NCBI RefSeq assembly: GCF_014077095.1
Contig: NZ_JACGVG010000029.1
Span: 127,625-191,624, forward strand
Origin: Colwellia sp. MB02u-6
GTDB lineage: Bacteria > Pseudomonadota > Gammaproteobacteria > Enterobacterales > Alteromonadaceae
Length of the DNA: 64,000 nucleotides
Direction of reading: 5' to 3'
Below, piece by piece: positions 56,342-64,000 of the stretch; within the stretch, counting starts at the first letter, position 1; every line of letters begins with the position of its first letter. Under the pieces are notes generated by a model. The model ran no database searches, was not told where the DNA came from, and saw only the letters and a list, made by a program, of their open reading frames with translations. Made by a program: the position numbers and the translations under genes.

Positions 56342-57478
56342 ATGAATTGCATAAAGTTAAGAAAAAAGTTACATCAGCACCCTGAGCTTTCTAATAGCGA
56401 GGTCGGCACTGCGGCTCGTTTAGTTGAATATTTAACACCATTGGCACCCGATCACATTATTACCGGTATTGGTGGTACAGGTGTCGCGGTTTGTTTTGGT
56501 GACGGGGCAACAGGGAGCACGGTAATGTTACGATGTGAACTCGATGCCCTAGCCATTACTGAAACTAATACTTTTGATTATCGCTCAATAACGGCAGGAA
56601 TATCCCATAAATGTGGCCATGATGGCCATATGGCAATACTAGCTGCAGTGGCTCAGTATTATGCTAAAAACAGGCTGGAAAAGGGCCGGTTGATCTTATT
56701 GTTCCAACCAGCAGAGGAAACGGGTGAAGGGGCAAAAAAAGTACTCGAAGATAAAATAGCACAGCAATTTAAGCCAGATTTTGTATTTGCGTTACACAAT
56801 GCTCCTAAATATCCAATGGGCGGAGTATTAATCAAAACCGGCACAATCTGTTGTGCATCCCGTGGGGTGATTATCCGCTTAACGGGGAAAACAGCTCACG
56901 CAGCACAACCGGAAACAGGAAACAGTCCAACTAAGGCTGTTTATCAGTTACTGCCGTTATTTGAGCAATTGCCAATGTTAATTAACAGCCAAAGTGACTT
57001 TACTTTTGCAACTGTTGTTGGCGTCAAATTAGGCGAAAAATCCTTTGGCACCTCACCCTCTGAGGCCGAAATATATGTTACGCTGCGCAGTGAACATAAT
57101 AATGAAATGAAACGCTTAGTCGATATTGTCAATGACAAAGTCATAGAGCTAGCAATACAGCACAAGCTAGCTTATTCAATTGAAAGTGAAGATGTTTTTG
57201 ATGCAACTGTCAATCATGAAGCGGCAGTGGAAATTATTACCAGCGCTTTGAGTGAAGAACCTGTTCATCTCACACCAGATCCCTTTCCTTGGTCAGAAGA
57301 TTTTGGTCAGTTTACCAAACTGTATTGTGGCGCATTATTTGGATTAGGTGCAGGTGAGGACACTCCAGCATTACATAATTCAGACTATGATTTTCCAGAT
57401 CAACTCATTGAAACAGGCAGTCGTTATTTTATTAAAATCACAGAACACTGTTTTAATATTAAACCACCTGAAACATAA
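56342..57478 (+). CDS. M20-family amidohydrolase/hippurate hydrolase-like
   Basis: The 378-residue zinc or manganese enzyme has the family blocks LRKKLHQHPELSNSE, ELDALAIT, HKCGHDGHMA (metal Cys/His/Asp), FQPAEETGEGAKKVL (catalytic Glu) and a dimerisation domain. It cleaves N-acyl or N-acetyl amino acids, for example hippurate or N-acetyl-diaminopimelate-like substrates. GGAG lies about 9 nt before ATG 56342. Upstream in-frame ATGs at 56195 and 56279 have no site and the residues do not fit the family. The gene ends 2 bp before the REP-transposase element, which inserted just past its stop codon. Confidence 0.9.
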   Translation: MNCIKLRKKLHQHPELSNSEVGTAARLVEYLTPLAPDHIITGIGGTGVAVCFGDGATGSTVMLRCELDALAITETNTFDYRSITAGISHKCGHDGHMAILAAVAQYYAKNRLEKGRLILLFQPAEETGEGAKKVLEDKIAQQFKPDFVFALHNAPKYPMGGVLIKTGTICCASRGVIIRLTGKTAHAAQPETGNSPTKAVYQLLPLFEQLPMLINSQSDFTFATVVGVKLGEKSFGTSPSEAEIYVTLRSEHNNEMKRLVDIVNDKVIELAIQHKLAYSIESEDVFDATVNHEAAVEIITSALSEEPVHLTPDPFPWSEDFGQFTKLYCGALFGLGAGEDTPALHNSDYDFPDQLIETGSRYFIKITEHCFNIKPPET

Positions 57479-58234
57479 AACTGGGGTCAGTAAAACTGGG
57501 GTCAGGGTCGACTTAACTCCTACAACCCAGTTAGCTTCTTTTTTTTCTGCGGGTGGACTGGGCGACCCATTTTTTTGTTCTCTCATTCTTCTGCCTGTTA
57601 AGGCTTCGATCTCTTGTTTGAATTGATCATTACCAATAGCCATTCCCTTGTTTGAATTAACGCGAATATCTGCAAGTAATTTAGCTTCTACGTGGGATGT
57701 AAATAAGGCGCGATAGACCGTCTGGCGTTGTATGGCATTGCTATGCAGCGCAAGATATATTGGGTGTGGTGTACATAAGTCAGAATCTTTTCCAAAGCCA
57801 TTAATCTGATAGCTTGACCAATGATAGTCAGCAGGGTCTTCAATCATGTTTGCTCTAACGGGGTTAAGCTCTATATATCGATAGAGCTGCAAAAGGTAAT
57901 CTTCGACTTGTACCAGGCAAGACTTATAGCGGCCTTCCCACAGTGTTCCTGTACGTCCATAGCAACAATTAAAATAACGCACATACTGCCTGCCTAAAGA
58001 TTGCATCATCAAACTGATACTATTGCTCATGTGAGGAGTACACAGTATATGCACGTAATTGGTCATCAATACCTAGGCGTGAATATCGACCAAGTATTTT
58101 TTAGAATATGCTTTTAACCAGCTTATATAACTTGCGAAATCTTGTTCGCTGGCAAAGCATATTTGGCGATTATTTCCGCGTTGGATAATGTGTTGAGGAA
58201 TATTTACCGGGCTGACTCGGGGCAATCTGCCCAT
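57380..58234 (-). pseudogene. REP-associated tyrosine transposase (Y1/IS200-like), amber-interrupted
   Basis: From ATG 58234 the frame reads MGRLPRVSPVNIPQHIIQRG, then NNRQICFASEQDF, as in RAYT proteins. At codon 54 a TAG (58075-58073) stops it after KKYLVDIHA. It then continues without frame change as VLMTNYVHILCTPHM to the catalytic region QLYRYIELNPVRANMIED. The HUH motif, usually NHVHLL, here is NYVHIL, so the first His is a Tyr. The frame has no stop within the element and runs out into the antisense of the M20 gene. Both changes suggest an inactive copy. Confidence 0.85.
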
Positions 58235-58329
58235 TTGTTTACATCCATGTAAATTGACGAAATTAAAGTATAGCGCATAGCCCAGGATTTAGGATTTAGG
58301 ATTTTAAGTTAAGTTGACCCTGACCCCAG
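57481..58329. mobile_element. REP-associated transposase element with inverted ends
   Basis: The left end CTGGGGTCAGGGTCGACTTA (57496-57515) recurs as its inverse at 58310-58329 with one mismatch; the match extends to 23 bp (57496-57518, 58307-58329). An additional copy of CTGGGGTCAG is at 57481-57490. Such GGGGTCAGGGTC ends are typical of RAYT-bearing units in Alteromonadales. It carries the interrupted transposase gene on the minus strand. Confidence 0.75.
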
Positions 58330-58399
58330 CTTTAATAACAAAGACCAAATAAAGCCACTTAACCAATTGAATTAAATGTATTTTATTTGCTTTTTATTC

Positions 58400-58435
58400 A
58401 GGGTGTATTACTGAGAGGTCTTAGTAATACACCCT
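58400..58435. repeat. 13-bp perfect inverted repeat
   Basis: AGGGTGTATTACT (58400-58412) and AGTAATACACCCT (58423-58435), loop GAGAGGTCTT. Between the transposase element and the integron cassettes, with no T-run; function unknown. Confidence 0.55.
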
Positions 58436-58571
58436 AATATACATGTGATTTAGCATTACTAGCTTCTAATACTTTGAAAGTATGTAGTATTAATGTTAAT
58501 TAAGTGTTAATTATGGTCCGTGTGTTACTGATACGTAATAAACTGTTAGGCGAATCGAGGAGTTTTCAAGT

Positions 58572-58844
58572 TTGGCATACTTATTTGATGATAAAGAAGC
58601 CGATGAGTTTTTCATTTTAACCGAACAAGCTGTATCAAAAATGCTCAATTTAAACCATCCACTAGACGTGACAGAAAAGAGATTCCCTAATAATAGTGAA
58701 GTGATAAATTATCTTTTGGAAAACTCTGATTTAATTGAAAAATTAAATTCACATAAACTAAGAGTAGCTTTTGTTATTGGTGTTTTATTATTAGGTGCTA
58801 GTGTGGTATTTAAGAAAAACTTAGCATCTGAAAAATTCGCCTAA
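58572..58844 (+). CDS. Integron cassette 1 protein
   Basis: The 90-residue product starts at TTG after GAGGAG, 20 bp inside the cassette. It is acidic at the N-terminus (LFDDKEADEFFILTEQAV) with one hydrophobic helix near residues 65-82 (VAFVIGVLLLGASVV). No family was recognised. Its stop codon TAA lies within the R'' box of the attC, a common economy in cassettes. Possibly a C-terminal membrane-anchored protein. Confidence 0.65.
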   Translation: MAYLFDDKEADEFFILTEQAVSKMLNLNHPLDVTEKRFPNNSEVINYLLENSDLIEKLNSHKLRVAFVIGVLLLGASVVFKKNLASEKFA

Positions 58845-58936
58845 CAAGCGTTCAAACGGGCAAAAAACAGTTGGCTTTTTCACTCCGTTCACAATTTCAT
58901 CCAACAAATTTTTAGCCGCTTAAAACGGCGTTATAT
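58839..58936 (+). repeat. attC site of cassette 1
   Basis: About 98 bp from GCCTAAC (58839) to GTTATAT (58936). Inside are AACAGTTGGC and GCCGCTTAAAACGGCGTTAT arms typical of marine attC sites, with GTTGG/CCAAC partial pairing. Confidence 0.75.
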
Positions 58937-58962
58937 TTTTATCAAATTAAGGTGTCTTAATT

Positions 58963-59208
58963 ATGGATGAGTCGAAAAATGAGCATGTTTATTGGAGATT
59001 TATAAAAACATTAATCACAATATCTTTATCAACAGCGTTGCTTGAGCTTTCTGGTGTAGATGCAACAAAAGCAAATATTTTTTCATTTAATAAATTTTCA
59101 TTTGCAATATTAATTCTGCTTTCAGTGTGCATTTATACTTTTGATAATATACTTAAAAGTTTTGTAAAATGGTTTAAATGCAAAAGTAAAACAGTCTTGA
59201 GCAATTAA
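58963..59208 (+). CDS. Integron cassette 2 protein, membrane
   Basis: The 81-residue protein has two membrane helices (about 17-33 and 45-64) with charged ends. ATG 58963 is 27 bp inside the cassette. No family is known to me; small two-helix membrane proteins of unknown role are common in integron cassettes, where some act as holin-like or phage-defence peptides, but nothing shows this here. Confidence 0.65.
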   Translation: MDESKNEHVYWRFIKTLITISLSTALLELSGVDATKANIFSFNKFSFAILILLSVCIYTFDNILKSFVKWFKCKSKTVLSN

Positions 59209-59210
59209 AA

Positions 59211-59287
59211 ATATAACAAGCAAATTAACAAGACAAAAACAGCGGGCCATTGCTTCGCAATTTTAGCCCATTATTTGGGCGTTATAT
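59211..59287 (+). repeat. attC site of cassette 2
   Basis: ATATAAC (59211-59217) to GTTATAT (59281-59287), 77 bp. The centre GCCATTGCTTCGCAATTTTAG folds as ATTGC/GCAAT and GGGC/GCCC stems. Confidence 0.75.
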
Positions 59288-59303
59288 TTCAAATGGAGTT
59301 TGG

Positions 59304-59801
59304 ATGAAAATCATCAAAATAGTTATTACTACGATCGCCCTTTTTTTTTCTTTTCTCTTATTTAGTAATGATCTTAATATGGCAGGGATATGGATTGGAG
59401 AAAATATCACTGCTACTGAGCACCGAAAAATATATACCGTCAGAAAAGAAGACGGATACTATTATTCAAGACATGAATATTACCAAGATGGTGTTATGAA
59501 AAGGTGGTTACATAATTACGGTGTTTGGGGACAAACTGAAGATAAACTCTGGACAGATTTTGTGGTGTACGCAAGTGCTACAAGTGTTAAAAACTTACCT
59601 GATTGTAATCCACCAAGGTTTAACTATATCGTTCAATCTATCTACCAGAACAAAGCTACTTATGTAGCTGAACGTGATGGCGTCGAGTACACCATGGAGA
59701 GAATAAACAAATTGACGACTGAGTTTTTTACTAATAATAAAGTTCTCCATGAGTTCGCTTTGGAGAAAATTGATCAATATAAACAAAAGTGTATAAAATA
59801 A
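59304..59801 (+). CDS. Integron cassette 3 protein, secreted
   Basis: The 165-residue protein starts at ATG 59304 after TGGAGTTTGG. It has a signal peptide (MKIIKIVITTIALFFSFLLF, about 1-21) and a mature domain with MAGIWIGENITATEHRKIYT and EYYQDGVMKRWLHNYGVWG, which gives a lipocalin- or immunoglobulin-like strand pattern. Two Cys (in LPDCNPP and KQKCIK) could pair in the periplasm. No family was recognised. It is the longest cassette gene here. Confidence 0.7.
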   Translation: MKIIKIVITTIALFFSFLLFSNDLNMAGIWIGENITATEHRKIYTVRKEDGYYYSRHEYYQDGVMKRWLHNYGVWGQTEDKLWTDFVVYASATSVKNLPDCNPPRFNYIVQSIYQNKATYVAERDGVEYTMERINKLTTEFFTNNKVLHEFALEKIDQYKQKCIK

Positions 59802-59901
59802 ATATAACAAACTGTTAAACAAGGACAAAAACAGTTGGCTTTTACTCCTTCGTTGCTAATTTTAGCGAACTATTTTATTGCCTCTTAGCGAGGCGTTGGT
59901 A
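59802..59901 (+). repeat. attC site of cassette 3, partly diverged
   Basis: ATATAAC (59802-59808), AACAGTTGGC in the middle and GAGGCGTTGGTA at the end (59890-59901). The last core departs from GTTRRRY at its sixth base. This is the right border of the array. Confidence 0.65.
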
Positions 59902-60242
59902 TGACTCCCCACGTCAAGTTAAATACACTGATCCTTATTCATTAATTAAGAACCATTGTATTCACTTTTAGTATTAAGTGAGTTAACGCATAGAAAGATT
60001 CAGCAATTGTTGATTTACGCTAGAACCTAATCACCTCCCTGATGCATGAACGGCCTTTTAATTGAACGACAGTCAACGGCAACTTTGAGCTTATTGCTGA
60101 CTGTCAGGAAGTGTTTGAGTGTAACTAGGCACTTGAAAAATAAAACTATAAAATGATGTTTCTACACCTAAATCAGCAACTTCCTATGAAAAAAGGAAAG
60201 CATACTAACCTTTATGTTTACTCAGTTTATGTCTCCTCTGCA
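59902..60242. other. 341-bp gap right of the cassettes, nothing recognised
   Basis: No ORF of note. A segment around 60070-60120 has complementary pieces (GACAGTCA, TGACTGTC), which could form a hairpin. Confidence 0.4.
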
Positions 60243-60746
60243 TTATTTTTCATCATCATATTCATGTGATTTACCCTCCTCTGCATTATGATTCATCATT
60301 TGCTCCATCATCATTTGCATCATGTTCATGTGATTTTCCATCATGCCTATACGTTTTTCCATACTCATTTCTTTACTCTTGTTCATTTGTGCCATGCCCC
60401 CTTTACTTCCCATCATGCTAGCTTTGCCCTTCATCATAGGCATGTCTATTGGCATCCTATCCAAGTGTTGTTTCATCATATCCATGTGTTGTTTCATCAT
60501 ATCCATATGTTGCTCCATCATATCTAGATGTTTATTTGGATCCGTTTCTTTTTTAATATTTTCCATTAATGATTGCATCTCTTGCATATGTTGATGCATT
60601 TTCATCATTTGGTCATGATTCATCATTCCCATCATGCCGCCCATCATCTTACCTTCATCTTTCATTTCAGCTTTATGATTATCATAGGCAAATACCGGTG
60701 AAGCCAATACACTAGCTATAACTATTGCTTTAATTACTGTTTTCAT
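60243..60746 (-). CDS. Periplasmic Met/His-rich protein, probably metal-binding
   Basis: A 167-residue protein with a signal peptide (VIKAIVIASVLASPVFA, about 1-20). About a quarter of the mature residues are Met, and His is also frequent. HMDMMKQ-type heptads repeat three times near residues 76-96 (HLDMMEQHMDMMKQHMDMM), and MMGGMMGMMNHD and MMQMMMEQMMNHN flank them. Met/His-rich periplasmic proteins bind Cu(I) or Ag(I), as in CopK, PcoE/SilE or CusF relatives, and the heptads would form an amphipathic helix. No copper exporter is in the window. The metal and function are inferred. Confidence 0.75.
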   Translation of the reverse strand: MKTVIKAIVIASVLASPVFAYDNHKAEMKDEGKMMGGMMGMMNHDQMMKMHQHMQEMQSLMENIKKETDPNKHLDMMEQHMDMMKQHMDMMKQHLDRMPIDMPMMKGKASMMGSKGGMAQMNKSKEMSMEKRIGMMENHMNMMQMMMEQMMNHNAEEGKSHEYDDEK

Positions 60747-61503
60747 AAGTTCGTCCTTTTTTCATGGTTGTAGTACTAAATTTTTCACACCAAATTTTAA
60801 TTATGCTTAACGTTATTATTAATAATAGCGATAGTGAACACTCTTTAAGCTCTACTACTTCCTGCTTTCCTTACATGAGTAGTTATTAATATCAGTCGTT
60901 ATTAATAACTACTCAACGTCCTGGAACTTTGTGATAATTTACTATTTCTACATCAAAGTTCGTTTTTTTTTAAGTTATGTTGCTTTTAACTGATATTGAG
61001 TTACTTCCCTTAAAGCTGAATCACCATTAACTTATTTAATCTATTTATTGATTTTTAACCATAACCAAGTTTAAATTTCAGTATAGTGTTGCCAAAAACT
61101 TATGCTCACTTATTTCAAGTCCAATCAGTCTAAGCAATAATTAATCAATCTGTCCTAGTAAGAAAAATAATTCACGCATTTGTGGTTGCTGCCAAAATGC
61201 TTTCCATTGGTATGAACATAAGTGTTTTAGCTTTGTATGCTATATGTTGCTGATCAAATTTGGAGATAGCTGTTTTTTTCTTACTGTAAAACAAGGCAAT
61301 AATTGGTTAATATTTACGGTGGCCGACTTGAGTCTAGAATGAAAGTGCAGATTTTTTGATACGTTAACAGTGACTATTTCGCAACTACAAGACAAATAAA
61401 AACAGATAGTTAACTTAGAACAGGAAGTAATATGTTAGCAACCAACATCGTCAATTGCTCAAATCTCATGATTTTATGATTTTATGGCTAGCATAAGTAA
61501 AAA
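60747..61503. other. 757-bp gap, possible small ORF remnant
   Basis: On the minus strand 61210-61145 gives CSYQWKAFWQQPQMRELFFL then LGQID and stop, which is protein-like but not recognised. Otherwise no feature. The upstream end should hold the promoter of the Met-rich gene. Confidence 0.35.
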
Positions 61504-61697
61504 AATTATTGTTGGAATAATGCCATTGCTGAAATTTTATTTAGTCGTTTAAAGCAGGAACGCCTTCATTGGCACCATCATGAAACAGGTTTGAAACACA
61601 GCAATATGTACTGAATTAGATAATATTCTAATACGACAGCCACTGAATTCATTTTTATCTGGGTTATTAAAGTCCAAATAAATTTTAATTTAGCTCA
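61504..61697 (+). pseudogene. IS3-family transposase 3' remnant
   Basis: The frame gives NYCWNNAIAEILFSRLKQE, RLHWHHHETG, then TGA. In a shifted frame it continues RQPLNSFLSGLLKSK. This is the end of the IS3 OrfB rve domain (usual: DCWDNAIAE-x-FFSRLKxERLHW, later RLHSYLGYKSPN). The catalytic Glu of the DDE set is the E in NNAIAE. Only about 65 codons are left, overlapping the end of the YSC84-like gene on the other strand. Confidence 0.75.
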
Positions 61698-62248
61698 CTA
61701 TCCTTCCAGAACTTTGTTCCTTTAATCGTAGCTTGTAGTGCTAAACCATTTTCGGTGAAAGTGTATACGGTAACATCACCATAATATAATTCACCTTCAA
61801 CTGATGTCCCCTTATTCCCCGATTTTGCTGAGGCATCCGCATTGCCACCAAAGGTCCAACCTGTATTAACAAAGTTGTTCATTGCTTCATTTGTATGAAA
61901 AACAATTACGATACGGTAGTCCTTCACTCCAAGTCCTAAGCCAATGCCTCCTTCAGCCATATTCATATAAATATATTTACGTGTTTTCATATCTTTTACG
62001 ACGCCATAACCTGTACCTGCTGCGATCAGTATCAAATTCACATTGGCATTAGAAAATACCGCGTAACCCGGAGCCGCGTTTATTTGTGCACGAGTGTCAG
62101 GTTTATTAGCAAAAAGCTGGGTTAAGACATTATCTTTCATGGTAAGTATCTCTTGCTGCTTTTCCATTTTACTACCTATCCCCATGGAGGCGCACGCCAC
62201 TAAGGTAAAGCAAAAAGTTAGGCAGGTTAAATTTTTAATCGATAACAT
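61685..62248 (-). CDS. YSC84/SYLF-type lipid-binding lipoprotein
   Basis: The 187-residue protein has a lipoprotein signal ending LVAC (Cys19) and the family pattern NAAPGYAVFSNANVNLILIA, GTGYGVVKD and GWTFGGNADAS. SYLF domains bind phosphoinositides in eukaryotes; bacterial lipoprotein forms are of unknown role at the outer membrane. AGAGGAT precedes the start. It is 50 bp beyond the end of bioD on the same strand, but its own promoter is likely. The 3' end overlaps an IS3 remnant on the other strand without disturbing the frame. Confidence 0.85.
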   Translation of the reverse strand: MLSIKNLTCLTFCFTLVACASMGIGSKMEKQQEILTMKDNVLTQLFANKPDTRAQINAAPGYAVFSNANVNLILIAAGTGYGVVKDMKTRKYIYMNMAEGGIGLGLGVKDYRIVIVFHTNEAMNNFVNTGWTFGGNADASAKSGNKGTSVEGELYYGDVTVYTFTENGLALQATIKGTKFWKDSELN

Positions 62249-62298
62249 TTTTCATCCTCTTTATTTCAAGTTTATATAACTTAACCTTATGCTAGACG

Positions 62299-62976
62299 TT
62301 AAATCAGTGAGGTTAATAGCCTAATATCTATGCGCTGCGCTGCTTTAGTTATATCTAATTCAAAAGGTAACTCTGCCAATTTAGGTATGGGTAGTAGTGT
62401 AGTCAACTCACTAATATTTTCCGCTAAATAAGGCATACTTTCTGGATAGTTGGCTATCCAGCCCACACAGTTTAGGCCATCGGCTACAATTGACTGATAG
62501 GTTAATACCGCATGGTTTAAACAGCCTAGTTTCATATTCACCACAAGTACAACATATTGACGACTTGCTTGCACAAACGCTGATAAATATTGCCCTTGCC
62601 CTAGCGGTAAACGCCAGCCACCTGCGCCTTCACAAATAACAACATCAGCAGCTAAAGCAGTAATTTTTTCATAGCCACATAGAATATCGGTTAAGCAAAT
62701 GGCTTGTTGCACCTGAGCTGCCGCTATATGTGGTGCAATAGCTTGTTCAAAAGCGATCGGGTTAACCTGAGAAATAATTTGTTGGCAATTAGACTGTTTT
62801 AGTAATAACAAAGCATCGTTATTAACTAACTGATGATTAATGCGCTCGCAACCCGCGGAAATCGGTTTATAGACCGCCACTTTTTTATTATTGGCAACTA
62901 AGGCATATACAAGCGCTTGAGCTACGTAGGTTTTACCTGCGTCTGTGTCGGTAGCGGTAATAAATAACTTTAACAT
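62299..62976 (-). CDS. bioD: Dethiobiotin synthetase
   Basis: A 225-residue P-loop enzyme with FITATDTDAGKTYVAQAL (Walker A about 8-16) and the KPISAGCE and CEGAGGWRLPL blocks. It closes the ureido ring of dethiobiotin from DAPA with CO2 and ATP, before biotin synthase. It follows bioC after 80 bp, giving the order bioF-bioC-bioD on the minus strand; bioB and bioA are outside the window. Some biotin operons in Alteromonadales have just this order. Confidence 0.93.
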   Translation of the reverse strand: MLKLFITATDTDAGKTYVAQALVYALVANNKKVAVYKPISAGCERINHQLVNNDALLLLKQSNCQQIISQVNPIAFEQAIAPHIAAAQVQQAICLTDILCGYEKITALAADVVICEGAGGWRLPLGQGQYLSAFVQASRQYVVLVVNMKLGCLNHAVLTYQSIVADGLNCVGWIANYPESMPYLAENISELTTLLPIPKLAELPFELDITKAAQRIDIRLLTSLI

Positions 62977-63056
62977 AATAGGTCACTCTTAAAATTCAAT
63001 CATTGTTTTTATGATGGGCTATTTACGAGGTTCTTAGGCTTGATCAGAGACAAAGC

Positions 63057-63842
63057 TCAGTCCTTTGACTTAACAACCAGCCCAGATAAAACTTTATAAG
63101 TAGCTGGATATGTACCATTGGATTGCAAAAATTCTTGATATTTTTGGGTCATTTGTTGCCATTTATCTTTACCCGCAAGTCCTTTGCCCTGCTTTTTAGG
63201 CAGATGATTAGCACCAAGGTTTTTCAACTCATGGGCTAAATGTAAAACATTTTCATACGCTAAAACAATATCCTGCTGCTTAGCGTGCAATAGCTTTCGA
63301 TCCGCGCCATCAAATAAAGCAATAATTTCACTTTCTACTTGAAAATCAATAACGTGCTGGTCATTATCAACCTGCGCCCAAGCAGACTTTAATTCAAATA
63401 AAGTTCCGTCAACTAGGGTACTAAAAGCAAATAAGCCACCCGGTTTTAACACCCGTATTATTTCATTTAACACTTGGTCTAGCGGATCACACCATTGGAT
63501 CATTAGGTTTGAATAGACAAAATCAATACTGTTATCTTGCAAGGGTATTTTGTAAGCGTCAGCTTCAAGCCAATGAATACGCTTATGGCGATTATCTTTG
63601 GCAAAGTGCAGCATTTTTTTCGATACATCTAAACCAATAACTTGTCGGTAACGGCTTGATAGCAGCTCAGTAAAAAAACCTGTGCCTGCGCCCAAATCTA
63701 AGGCGGTTATATCATGGCTACTAGGTAACCATGGCATTAAATGCTTGCCACAATAACGTTGTAAACGTGCTGAAACATCATAAGAAGTCGTGGCCGAGCC
63801 AAAAGATCTCGCTATTTTAAAACGGTTAGTCTTTTCAGACAT
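63057..63842 (-). CDS. bioC: Malonyl-ACP O-methyltransferase
   Basis: The 261-residue SAM-dependent methyltransferase starts with FKIARSFGSATTSYDVSARL, typical of BioC, and has motif I LDLGAGTGFF at 48-57 and VYSNLMIQWC later. It methylates malonyl-ACP to disguise it as a fatty-acid primer for pimelate synthesis. Its ATG overlaps the bioF stop as TAATG, so the two are translationally coupled. Confidence 0.93.
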   Translation of the reverse strand: MSEKTNRFKIARSFGSATTSYDVSARLQRYCGKHLMPWLPSSHDITALDLGAGTGFFTELLSSRYRQVIGLDVSKKMLHFAKDNRHKRIHWLEADAYKIPLQDNSIDFVYSNLMIQWCDPLDQVLNEIIRVLKPGGLFAFSTLVDGTLFELKSAWAQVDNDQHVIDFQVESEIIALFDGADRKLLHAKQQDIVLAYENVLHLAHELKNLGANHLPKKQGKGLAGKDKWQQMTQKYQEFLQSNGTYPATYKVLSGLVVKSKD

Positions 63843-64000
63843 TATGCTACAACCTCGTTAATGCAACCAGCTAAGTAATTGATATCTTTCACTTCATGAC
63901 TTGAGGTTATGGTTACGCGTAACCTCGAGCTGTTTTTTGGAACCGTCGGTGGACGAATAGCACTGAGCCAAATGCCCTTATCTCGAAGTTTTTGACAAAC
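63842..64000 (-). CDS. bioF: 8-amino-7-oxononanoate synthase, C-terminal part
   Basis: The window ends inside this gene. The 52 visible residues (KGIWLSAIRPPTVPKNSSRL, RVTITSSHEVKDINYLAGCI) match the end of BioF, a PLP enzyme that condenses pimeloyl-ACP with alanine. IRPPTVP is the family signature. The stop TAA shares one base with the bioC ATG. Confidence 0.9.
   Translation of the reverse strand, partial: VCQKLRDKGIWLSAIRPPTVPKNSSRLRVTITSSHEVKDINYLAGCINEVVA

Larger units (their letters stand above)
58545..59901. mobile_element. Three-cassette integron array without integrase (CALIN)
   Basis: Core sites GTTAGGC (58545-58551), GTTATAT (58930-58936), GTTATAT (59281-59287) and GTTGGTA (59895-59901) bound three cassettes, each with one rightward ORF and a terminal attC-like site opening with (G/A)(C/T)(C/A)TAAC-type R'' boxes. 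Unlike IntI-bearing integrons, no intI or attI with promoter is seen in the window. The bases before the first core site do not form a full attC. Confidence 0.75.

Noticed and set aside
58400-58435. Inverted repeat as an attI or terminator
   Set aside because: No T-run and no GTTRRRY core within it; left as an unexplained inverted repeat.

Overview
The window is AT-rich chromosomal DNA that looks like a marine gammaproteobacterium of the Alteromonadales, close to Colwellia or Thalassotalea. This is inferred from the AcnA, cardiolipin synthase, BioF-BioC-BioD, CbpA and Fpr sequences, the AT-rich intergenic style and marine-type integron cassettes. No rRNA or tRNA gene was seen, so the assignment rests on protein resemblance only.

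The left 40 kb is dominated by an energy, low-oxygen and stress island. On the minus strand (647-5662) lie a lipoprotein c-type cytochrome, an RNA-processing-type metallo-beta-lactamase, a universal stress protein, an AMP/thymidine phosphorylase and a PRPP-synthetase-like protein. From 15.8 to 23.4 kb there is a complete N-type ATPase operon in the characteristic order atpD-C-Q-R-B-E-F-A-G, headed by a small overlapping ORF. Next to it is an 813-residue kinase whose second PAS domain carries the heme histidine and oxygen-responsive arginine spacing of FixL. Further on are a CDF metal exporter, a coiled-coil protein, a second haem lipoprotein, CbpA/CbpM chaperones and a small helical protein. 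At 32.7-37.8 kb a minus-strand operon encodes PHA synthase, FabI-type reductase, a MaoC-phosphotransacylase fusion and acetate kinase. A second kinase, without PAS domains, and a FixJ-type regulator follow at 38.1-39.9 kb. Three perfect FNR/FixK-type boxes (TTGAT-N4-ATCAA) lie in the island. Together the parts suggest a programme for low oxygen or low energy: substrate-level ATP from acyl phosphates, carbon storage, ion pumping by a second rotary ATPase, nucleotide salvage and chaperones.

The island is interrupted by ordinary genes (acnA, cls) and by several decayed genes: frameshifted corA, dapD and truC fragments, a partial second copy of the 30.6 kb gene, and an HlyD/ABC-2 transporter remnant.

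From 41.5 to 46.8 kb the DNA is accessory in character: a Tus-like protein behind a perfect SOS box, a 196-bp element with 20-bp perfect inverted ends, decayed genes, and a tyrosine recombinase preceded by two long hairpins. From 46.8 to 57.5 kb are mostly chromosomal genes (YghU-type GST, an NPP-type phosphodiesterase, a phosphoribosyltransferase, a TPR lipoprotein, a homopolymer-frameshifted fpr, an orphan HicB, PepE and an M20 amidohydrolase).

At 57.5-58.3 kb is a REP-associated transposase element with an amber-interrupted gene. It is followed at 58.5-59.9 kb by a three-cassette integron array without a visible integrase. The right end has a Met/His-rich periplasmic protein, an IS3 remnant, a YSC84-type lipoprotein and the biotin genes bioD, bioC and the end of bioF, all on the minus strand.
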